A stretch of DNA of 64,000 nucleotides, from IMG/VR virus record IMGVR_UViG_3300037560_000207, positions 117,361-181,360 of that record. The stretch is one strand, 5' to 3'. Shown piece by piece: positions 17,082-24,544 of the stretch; position 1 is the stretch's first letter; every line of letters begins with the position of its first letter. The position numbers and the translations under genes are program-made. Source of the DNA: a virus. The notes below the pieces were generated by a model. That model was not told the origin of the DNA. It worked only from the letters and a program-made list of their open reading frames with translations, and made no database searches.

Positions 17082-19431
17082 GAAAACTTATATTCCTCTT
17101 CACGTACATTCGTACTACTCATTATTGGACGGACTTTGTTCTCCAAAAGATATCATTGATCGGTGTGTAGAACTAGAATTGCCAGCTTGCGCCGTCACGG
17201 ACCATGGTACCATAGCATCGATGAAAGTATTTTATGATGCTGCTAAGAAAAAGAAGATTAAGCCTATCATCGGATGTGAATTATACATTTGTGAACAAGA
17301 CCCTACTATAAAAAACAATACAAATAACAAACGACATCATTTAATTGTTTTAGCAAAGAATGATCAAGGTATTAAAGATTTAATGTCATTGGTATCGGAG
17401 ACCAATAAACCTGAATATTTTTATCGTAAACCACGAATTCATTTGGAAGGTATTGCTCCATTTGCTAAGCAAGGTAATCTAATCTTTTTAACAGCATGTA
17501 TCGCTGGACAATTACCAATGTCATTATTCACTGATTTTAAAGCAGCTATCATGGCAGGAAGAAATTATAATATTGCTGGGGCAAAAGAATATCTAAAACC
17601 TAATTGGAAAGAAGTTGGTAAGGAGATTATCTATAAACATTTAGCTATTTTTGGAGAAGGTAACTTTTTTCTTGAACTTCAAGATGAAGGTATGGGAATT
17701 CAGGCTGTTGTGGTAGAATGCCTAAGAGAACTCAGCATAGAAACTGGAGTACCAACAGTAGCTACAATTGATGCTCATTATTGTCGAAAAGAAGATGCTG
17801 AAGATCAGAGACTTCTTCTGTTTGCTCAGCTTCACACAACAAAAGAGGCTCAAGACTATAAAATAGCTAGTGGTTTAGATGTTATGGATTTCTTCATCTC
17901 AGACAACTATTATATCCCTTCTAATGAAGAAATGCGACAGAAATTTACTGAGAATGAGCTTAAAACCACCCTTGACATAGCAGATCAAATTGAATATTCG
18001 TCATTGGGACATTCACCTTATTTGCCTATCTTTACTAATGATGAAGCAAAAAAGCTCGGACTTGATTCAAATGATTATCTGAGATATCTTTGTATAGAAG
18101 GTGCTAAAAAGAAATTGACACATCTTGATCCAGCGCAAAAGAAATTATATTGGAAGAGATTACAAAGAGAACTTATCGTAATTCAAGAAGCAGGATTAGC
18201 TGATTATTTTTTGATTGTTTGGGATGTATGTCGATTTGTGGATGAAAAGAATGGACCAAGGGGTAAGGGAAGAGGTTCTGGCGCTGGTTCACTGGTAAAT
18301 TACCTTACTGGAATTACCGGCATTGATCCTATCGAATATGGATTATACTTTGAAAGATTTTATAATTCAGGCCGTAATATTCTACCCCATTTTGATGTCG
18401 GGCAAATGGATTTTATGGCATGGATGTCAGATAATTTTGAATTACTTCATACCCGCGATATAGATAATGAACGCAAGTTTGTGTCCAGACATTTAGCCGG
18501 ACGGATAAAGCAGAATAAGGGGGGATGTTATGAATTTACATTCACAGATATAATGCGAGAAGAAGTTGAATGGATTGATGAAAATAATTCTCGTATGTGG
18601 ATGTACTTATATGATATGATTCAAGAAAAGCCAGCAGCTAATCCTTCAAATTCTCATCTTGCATATGGTCTTGGTATGACATTGGCAGGTCCAGATGAAT
18701 TAGATATAAATCGTAAAGTTAAAACACATAAGGGTCATATTAGTCTTCCCGATATTGATACAGATATAGGAGTGGTTTTTCGTAATGAAGTAATTACTTA
18801 CCTCAAAAAACGATGGGGAGATGAATATGTAGCTCAAATGATCACATTTGGTAGACTTCAAGGTAAAGCGGCTCTTAAAGAAGTATTTCGTGCTCAACCA
18901 GATACCGTAAGACATTTAATGAGAGTCAAGGCTGTCAAAGAAGGAAAAGATGCGGATGATATTCACATGACTCCACATGATCTGTGTAATGATATTACAC
19001 AATATATTCCAGATGAAGCATCAATTGCTGATGAATTGAGGCAAGCGCGATTAGAACAAGGAGATGACTATGGAATTCTACAATGGGCGATTCATCATAC
19101 AGAACAAGTGCGAGATGCATATGAGTGGTATAAGCCATTATTTGATCAAGCCATGAGAATCGAAGGAACTAAAAAATCTCAATCGAAACATGCTGCTGGT
19201 GTGGTAATTGCTGATAGACCAATCGAGGAATTAGTACCATTGGTTTATGATGCAAAGAATAAAGATCGTGTTGTTGGTTTAGAAATGTATAATGCTGAAG
19301 ATATGGGTGCTGTAAAATTTGATTTTCTTGGTGTAGTAGCGCTGGATAAATTATGGATGGCTCAGGATTTGATTAATAATTGTAATAACGAGGAAGTGTT
19401 AAAAGAGGGATTAGTAGAGGTAATAGAATGA
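17074..19431 (+). CDS. dnaE: DNA polymerase III alpha (DnaE), N-terminal half
   Basis: 785 residues. An N-terminal PHP domain is intact (HVHS 10-13, LDG, DHG 43-45, CELY, LTACIAG, DAHYC), so it may bind metals. The palm shows GRGKGRGSGAGSLVNYL, PDIDTDIG (D562, D564) and VKFDFLG (D750), giving all three catalytic aspartates. An insert of about 120 residues (about 435-556) separates the GRGSGAGS block from PDIDTD. The protein stops about 35 residues after D750. The rest of alpha is encoded at 24545-27136. No split-intein sequence is seen at the end. ATG 17074 has GGAG upstream. Confidence 0.88.
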   Translation: MSKKTYIPLHVHSYYSLLDGLCSPKDIIDRCVELELPACAVTDHGTIASMKVFYDAAKKKKIKPIIGCELYICEQDPTIKNNTNNKRHHLIVLAKNDQGIKDLMSLVSETNKPEYFYRKPRIHLEGIAPFAKQGNLIFLTACIAGQLPMSLFTDFKAAIMAGRNYNIAGAKEYLKPNWKEVGKEIIYKHLAIFGEGNFFLELQDEGMGIQAVVVECLRELSIETGVPTVATIDAHYCRKEDAEDQRLLLFAQLHTTKEAQDYKIASGLDVMDFFISDNYYIPSNEEMRQKFTENELKTTLDIADQIEYSSLGHSPYLPIFTNDEAKKLGLDSNDYLRYLCIEGAKKKLTHLDPAQKKLYWKRLQRELIVIQEAGLADYFLIVWDVCRFVDEKNGPRGKGRGSGAGSLVNYLTGITGIDPIEYGLYFERFYNSGRNILPHFDVGQMDFMAWMSDNFELLHTRDIDNERKFVSRHLAGRIKQNKGGCYEFTFTDIMREEVEWIDENNSRMWMYLYDMIQEKPAANPSNSHLAYGLGMTLAGPDELDINRKVKTHKGHISLPDIDTDIGVVFRNEVITYLKKRWGDEYVAQMITFGRLQGKAALKEVFRAQPDTVRHLMRVKAVKEGKDADDIHMTPHDLCNDITQYIPDEASIADELRQARLEQGDDYGILQWAIHHTEQVRDAYEWYKPLFDQAMRIEGTKKSQSKHAAGVVIADRPIEELVPLVYDAKNKDRVVGLEMYNAEDMGAVKFDFLGVVALDKLWMAQDLINNCNNEEVLKEGLVEVIE

Positions 19432-20003
19432 ATCGTATTTTTCTAGATGTTGGTTCCCATCATGGACAAACAATAGAATTCATGTTACAACCACGATTCA
19501 AGATAGATTGCATTTTCGGATTTGATCCATCACCATTGTGCCATGATATTCTGGAACGAAAATTCAGAGCTAATCCGAAAGTTACTATAGTTAAAGCTGG
19601 ACTGTGGTCTAAGACATGTGAAATGGACCTACATAACGAAGGTAGTCAAGGGGGTAGTGTCTACGAAGACTATCAGACAACATGTAATCCAGAACCTCGT
19701 ATCACCCACTGCAAATTCATTAAGGCTTCGGACTGGTTTATTGAGTATGTGTCTTCAGATGATGAAGTATTTTTGAAAATTAATGCAGAAGGAAGTGAAT
19801 GTGAGATCGTTTTAGATTTATTAGATTCTGGTGAATATAATAAAGTTAAAGCACTGCTGATAGATTTCGATATCCGTAAGAGTCCATCTCAGAAACACAA
19901 AGAAGATGAATTAAGAGAACGAATGAAGGCGATGGGTATCAATAATCTTCATATCTATATGGGTGATAATCGACATATTATTCTATTCTCTGTTGTGCGA
20001 TAA
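19428..20003 (+). CDS. FkbM-family methyltransferase
   Basis: 191 residues: FLDVGSHHGQT (SAM-binding), FGFDPSP, VKAGLWSK, and EVFLKINAEGSECEIV, the FkbM signature. It probably methylates sugars or a small molecule. It overlaps the end of the DnaE half (ATGA) and is the first of the inserted glycan gene block. A similar gene is at 23251. Confidence 0.8.
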   Translation: MNRIFLDVGSHHGQTIEFMLQPRFKIDCIFGFDPSPLCHDILERKFRANPKVTIVKAGLWSKTCEMDLHNEGSQGGSVYEDYQTTCNPEPRITHCKFIKASDWFIEYVSSDDEVFLKINAEGSECEIVLDLLDSGEYNKVKALLIDFDIRKSPSQKHKEDELRERMKAMGINNLHIYMGDNRHIILFSVVR

Positions 20004-20012
20004 AGGAAAATA

Positions 20013-20762
20013 ATGACAAAACCTAAGATATGGATTTACTGGGATCATCCATTGGGACAAACAGAAACACCGGCTTACATACAATTATGTTGGGAGACTA
20101 TCAAAAAGTATTGTGGCACAGACTTTGATATTCATTTAGTAACTACTGAAAATGTGAGACAATTTTTGCCTAATATATCTGAGAGTTTTTTCCACATTGC
20201 ACAGATCAATAATAAATCAAATTTTTTACGATATACATTATTGAAAGAACATGGCGGCATCTGGCTAGATAGTGACTTGATTTTGTTTCAAAGCCTAAAA
20301 CCAATGCTTGACTTATTAGAAGATGACATTGATCTGGTGGCAACTGCTTCTCCAACACTTAAGTACGGAGAACCTGAATGTGGATTTTTACTATCAACAA
20401 AAGGTGGAACAGTAATAACCAAAGCTGTTTCTATCATTGAGTATGCTTTGAGCCTTCAAAAACCAGGACATATTTTTAAATGGGGATCATTGGGGCCAAG
20501 AACGATTCGCCAAGCCGTAAAAGGTCGTAGATATCATCATCTCGATTATCGTTTATTAATGCCTATTCCATCATGGGAAGCTTATCGATTCGGTGGCAAA
20601 GAATCAATGGGAAAATGCTGTATTGAAGGATCATATGGTTGTATGCTTTTCCATGAAATGTTTAAACAATATAACCATCCAATTCTACGAATGAATCGTC
20701 AACAATTACTTGAATCACCAATCCTCTTAGGGAAGATGTTCAGAAAGGCAGTTACAAGCTGA
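20013..20762 (+). CDS. Glycosyltransferase, GT-A with DxD motif
   Basis: 249 residues, starting KIWIYWDHPLGQ. A sugar-transferase fold is indicated by NNKSNFLRYTLLKEHGG followed by IWLDSDLILF (the DxD metal site), as in GT32/capsule glycosyltransferases. It transfers a sugar from a nucleotide donor. The ribosome site AAAGGAA precedes ATG 20013. It is part of the first glycan block. Confidence 0.78.
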   Translation: MTKPKIWIYWDHPLGQTETPAYIQLCWETIKKYCGTDFDIHLVTTENVRQFLPNISESFFHIAQINNKSNFLRYTLLKEHGGIWLDSDLILFQSLKPMLDLLEDDIDLVATASPTLKYGEPECGFLLSTKGGTVITKAVSIIEYALSLQKPGHIFKWGSLGPRTIRQAVKGRRYHHLDYRLLMPIPSWEAYRFGGKESMGKCCIEGSYGCMLFHEMFKQYNHPILRMNRQQLLESPILLGKMFRKAVTS

Positions 20763-21712
20763 TGAAGATTAGAGCGACAATAGTACATATATCTACTCCG
20801 CTGAGAATGCGACCAATTGTTGCAACACTAATAAGGCATGGGCATGTATTCACTGACCAAAAGATTCCAGATGCCGATTTGTGGCTGGTTGATTGTATGC
20901 ATCCTCACAAGATAGATGATGCCACTATTGAAGAATTGATTCAATTTCGTGGACAAATCATGCTTGTATCTCTCGGTGATTGGAGTTCATTCAACACGCA
21001 AATGGAGGGTAAAGGTCTTCCTGATGAAGTAATCGATAAAGTGGTAGCATTTGCAAAAATTCAATGGACTCTTGAGATTACCGATTATGATCCTCGCATT
21101 ATAGGCAAACAGATTATAATGCAACCATTTTTAATTAGTGGTCTCCCAGAACCGATGACCAGCAAAAAGCCTATAGCATCATTCTATGGATTACCAACTG
21201 GTGATCTAGAAACAGAAAAAAATCTACGCATTAGGGCTTGTCGAATACTGAAAAATAAATCATGGTTCCAAGGTGGTATTGTAGGACAGGAACCTGGTGC
21301 GCAACGAAACATATCAGGGGTTGAAATTGGACATAGACCTCGCCCATTCTATCTTAATTCTATTAACCAATCACTTGTGTCATTATGTATGCCTGGAAAC
21401 AGTATCTTGACTTATCGTCATTTCGAAAGTATGGGGATGAAATCATGCGTTGTTTCCTGTTGTCTAAATCAATTCAGATGGTTAAATCGCATGGTTCCAG
21501 GACAGCACTATTTGGATATTTTACCAGATTTATCTAATCTGCTAGATGTTTGTGAACAGGCTATTTCTGACAAAAAGACCACGTTGCAAATCGCACAGAA
21601 GGGATATGATTTGTATCAAGCGTACTATCGTCTATTACCAGACGGTAGTATGACAGATGCAATGTGGGCTGACATTACACAACAGTGGAAACAAATGGGG
21701 ATACAGATATAA
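20762..21712 (+). CDS. Putative glycosyltransferase-like protein
   Basis: 316 residues without a DxD that I can place. The C-terminal half (CMPGNSILTYRHFESMGMKSCVV and LPDLSNLLDVCEQAI) has the feel of a GT-B donor site or exostosin-like domain, so glycan work is likely from context. Its stop overlaps the start of the next gene (TAATG). Confidence 0.5.
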   Translation: MKIRATIVHISTPLRMRPIVATLIRHGHVFTDQKIPDADLWLVDCMHPHKIDDATIEELIQFRGQIMLVSLGDWSSFNTQMEGKGLPDEVIDKVVAFAKIQWTLEITDYDPRIIGKQIIMQPFLISGLPEPMTSKKPIASFYGLPTGDLETEKNLRIRACRILKNKSWFQGGIVGQEPGAQRNISGVEIGHRPRPFYLNSINQSLVSLCMPGNSILTYRHFESMGMKSCVVSCCLNQFRWLNRMVPGQHYLDILPDLSNLLDVCEQAISDKKTTLQIAQKGYDLYQAYYRLLPDGSMTDAMWADITQQWKQMGIQI

Positions 21713-22544
21713 TGTATGATGAAAGTAAAATGTGCTTTATGACAGTAGCCAATGAATTATACCAGGAATATATACCGTGGTTTCTATATTTTTTAGATAT
21801 GGCATATCCCAAAGCACACAAACTCATACTATTAGATGGCATAATTACAGATGATGTAAAACAGGTATTATCATCAATATCTGGTAATTTTAAAATTAAA
21901 GAGCAGGCATTTCCCGAATATACAAAAACTGATGCTAAAACCATTAAGTGTTTAAGATGGCTAGTATATGAGCCTGAGTTTAATCAATACGATTGCCTAT
22001 CAATTGGCGACATTGATATGGCAATTTGAAAGAATCCCCATCTTATATGCAACAACATTTGACACATTGTGATTTACTCAATATACCTTACAGTAATTGC
22101 ATTCGCGCAGATTCTAAACCTAAACGAATGTGCGGAATACATATTGTTAAACCACGGGAATGGTTTAAGGCAATGAGACCAATTATTGATAAATATCGTC
22201 CAATGCTCAAAGCCGGTGAAATAAAATTATCATCAATAGGATTCAACGAAATATTATTATTGCGTATGATAATAGAATCAAATCTTGGTGAACCACCACC
22301 CAACTTATCTCCAACTTATTGGTCTTCTATGGTTACATCACATCATCATGGAATTCATCTTCAATTGGCTCAACACTCAATTGATAAATTTAAAAAATCC
22401 AAAGGATATACCAAACGAAAATCAGAATTTCTTGCTGCTTGTCGAACTGACTTATTCAATGAATTACGAATACAATCACCTAAAATTGGTTCAGTGCTAA
22501 ATTCGATCGCTAAATCTTACGACCCTAAAGGAGCTATCAAATGA
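21712..22544 (+). pseudogene. Frameshifted glycosyltransferase
   Basis: Two abutting frames read as one glycosyltransferase. The first (21712-22029) ends CLSIGDIDMAI with stop TGA, where GDID is the metal motif. The second (22026-22544) resumes KESPSYMQQHL and carries the acceptor half (RMCGIHIVKPREW). A one-base loss near GCAATTTGA explains this. No canonical slippery heptamer is seen, so it is a real break, an assembly error, or unusual recoding. The joined protein would be about 277 residues. RNA and reads would settle it. Confidence 0.7.
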
Positions 22545-23254
22545 ATGGAATATTTTATGTTGCTTTTGGTAAACAATATGACTATCAATGCACTCATTCA
22601 GTTATTTTGGTAAGAAAGTATAGTGATATTCCAGTTAGGGTAATAACCGACCTTGCTGTTGACCAAAGGTGTAAAAAATGGGATAATGTATCGAACGTAT
22701 CTTTTGAAAAAGTGAATGCTGAACGAAATAAAAATAGATATTACAAAATTCGACCAGATTTATTCTCGCCGTTTGATATCACACTGTTCTGCGATACTGA
22801 CACCGCTGTTCAGTCAGCAGAATTTTTAGATGGATTTGCCATAGCACAAAATCATGATGTAATGTTTTCTGTCTATCAACGAATTGGGAAGGGTGGGCAT
22901 GGTCTGCCTATGGTGTGGTTATATGGGAAGTTTATGAAACCAGAAAACTATCCGGCAACTATCTATAAGGAAGGCGTTTTCTTTTTCCGTAAAACCGAGA
23001 ATACTAGAAAATTGTTTGAGGCATGGGAGAATTACTGGAGATTACTTGGTTGTGGGCGAGATATGCCGGCATTGTTTCCTGCGACAACAAAAGCAACAAA
23101 TTTGAATCTTGGCATTTTACCCCCAGGTTGGGACAATAGAGATGGACATATTATAGTTCATGCGTTTGGTAACTATAAAACGAAAGGTCTGCCGATCATT
23201 ACCAAATATAAACCTGATGACAAGAACCAAAATAAATGGAGGGATATAAAATGA
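22541..23254 (+). CDS. Glycosyltransferase with DTD motif
   Basis: 237 residues. FDITLFCDTDTAVQS is a DxD metal site of GT-A type, and the C-terminal LGILPPGWDNR and IIVHAFGNYK resemble GT8-like or nucleotide-diphospho-sugar transferases. The start follows AAAGGAGC. It follows the broken glycosyltransferase and overlaps the next FkbM gene by 4 bases. Confidence 0.75.
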   Translation: MNGIFYVAFGKQYDYQCTHSVILVRKYSDIPVRVITDLAVDQRCKKWDNVSNVSFEKVNAERNKNRYYKIRPDLFSPFDITLFCDTDTAVQSAEFLDGFAIAQNHDVMFSVYQRIGKGGHGLPMVWLYGKFMKPENYPATIYKEGVFFFRKTENTRKLFEAWENYWRLLGCGRDMPALFPATTKATNLNLGILPPGWDNRDGHIIVHAFGNYKTKGLPIITKYKPDDKNQNKWRDIK

Positions 23255-23880
23255 ATCAACTTCATCTCAGTAGGTGTAACCGTTATTTGTTTTTTGCAGA
23301 GAATGTTCTTCCGAAGAAACCAATCTTTATTGATGTTGGATCAAGAACTGGTATTCATGCCATTGCTCTTCTAGAAAAATTCAAAAGTTTAATTATTGTT
23401 TATGAGGCATGTGCGAAAAACTATCATACTTTGTGTCAAGCTGTATCTGGATCAACAATTGTTACTCATCAATCAGCCGTGACCGGAAAAGATGGTGAAA
23501 TTGATTTCTTTAGATTTGCTAGTGCATCTTCCAACAGTATTTATCCAAGACATCAGAAAGAAGTAGGCATGAAATTACAACAGCAGACTAAAGTTAAATC
23601 GGTTAGTATAGAATCTATATTGACAGCAAACGATCTTTCTCACATAGATATTCTATTTTGTAATTGTGAAGGTGCAGAACTTGGAATAATAAACGAAATT
23701 TTGAGCAAACCCCATTTACGAAATCGATTGGGGCAACTTTGTATTTCTTTTCACGGTGAAAGAATTTATCCACAAGCACAAACAGTTAATGCTATTGAAA
23801 AAATGTCTGTATATTTTTTGGTAATTACAGAGAACAACGATTATCCATGTCATCTATTCGTCAATAAAAATCTTGTGTAA
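23251..23880 (+). CDS. FkbM-family methyltransferase
   Basis: 209 residues from ATG 23251 (GGAGGGAT upstream); an in-frame ATG at 23236 has no ribosome site. FIDVGSRTGIHAI (SAM site) and ILFCNCEGAELGII (the FkbM motif) are clear. A sugar or polyketide-type O-methyl transfer is typical. It overlaps the previous gene's stop. Confidence 0.8.
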   Translation: MNQLHLSRCNRYLFFAENVLPKKPIFIDVGSRTGIHAIALLEKFKSLIIVYEACAKNYHTLCQAVSGSTIVTHQSAVTGKDGEIDFFRFASASSNSIYPRHQKEVGMKLQQQTKVKSVSIESILTANDLSHIDILFCNCEGAELGIINEILSKPHLRNRLGQLCISFHGERIYPQAQTVNAIEKMSVYFLVITENNDYPCHLFVNKNLV

Positions 23881-23910
23881 GTAATAGATTATTCTAAAAA
23901 GGAATGGAAA

Positions 23911-24507
23911 ATGGTTAAGTCTCGTTATATTGTACGAAATGATCCGACAGTAAATTCTGTTGGACGGCATAGTCTTCCTATAAAATCAAGATGGAGTCGT
24001 CCATATGAATATAAATTTGCCATGATATGGGCAAAGCCTGGACTTCGGATGGTAGATGCCGCATCTGGTGGTGGAACACATCCATTCTGCCATTACTTAG
24101 CAGATATTGCACCAGGATTAGTTATTGCCGTAGATCAAACTATATGGTCTGTTGAAGAAAATTCAGGTCTTGTATATCATCAAACTTCAATGACGAATAT
24201 ACCACTAGATCAAAACTCGGTGGATATAGTGTTTAGTATTTCGGTTATAGAACATTGTACGAACGAAGTAATCAAGAATTTCTTTGCCGAAACTACAAGA
24301 ATTCTGAAAACTGGAGGGCTGTTCATTATTACACAAAATACGGGTTCTGTATATCCAGGCAGAACACCATCATGGTCAGCACAAGAACTTAGCAAAGCTG
24401 GATTCTTTTATGAACAACTTACAAAAAGTAATAATATACCAGATGATGCAATTACAAAATATCAGCCGCCAAGATGGTGTTATCGTTGGGCATGTAAAAA
24501 ACTCTAG
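23911..24507 (+). CDS. SAM-dependent methyltransferase (type 11)
   Basis: 198 residues: LRMVDAASGGGTHPF (SAM-binding motif I), VIAVDQT, FSISVIEHCTNE and ILKTGGLFIIT fit a class I methyltransferase. AAAGGAATGG precedes the ATG. It is the last gene before the C-terminal polymerase half. Its target is unknown. Confidence 0.8.
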   Translation: MVKSRYIVRNDPTVNSVGRHSLPIKSRWSRPYEYKFAMIWAKPGLRMVDAASGGGTHPFCHYLADIAPGLVIAVDQTIWSVEENSGLVYHQTSMTNIPLDQNSVDIVFSISVIEHCTNEVIKNFFAETTRILKTGGLFIITQNTGSVYPGRTPSWSAQELSKAGFFYEQLTKSNNIPDDAITKYQPPRWCYRWACKKL

Positions 24508-24530
24508 TAAAACAATATGATTGATTTGGA

Positions 24531-24541
24531 GGTATAATAGG
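24531..24541 (+). promoter_or_regulatory. Possible promoter -10 element GGTATAATAGG
   Basis: TATAAT is at 24533-24538, immediately before the C-terminal polymerase gene, with TTTGGA just ahead. Same 11 bases as at 6937-6947. GGAGG at 24528-24532 could also act as a ribosome site, so promoter and leader overlap. No -35 element is recognisable. Confidence 0.4.
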
Positions 24542-24544
24542 ATA

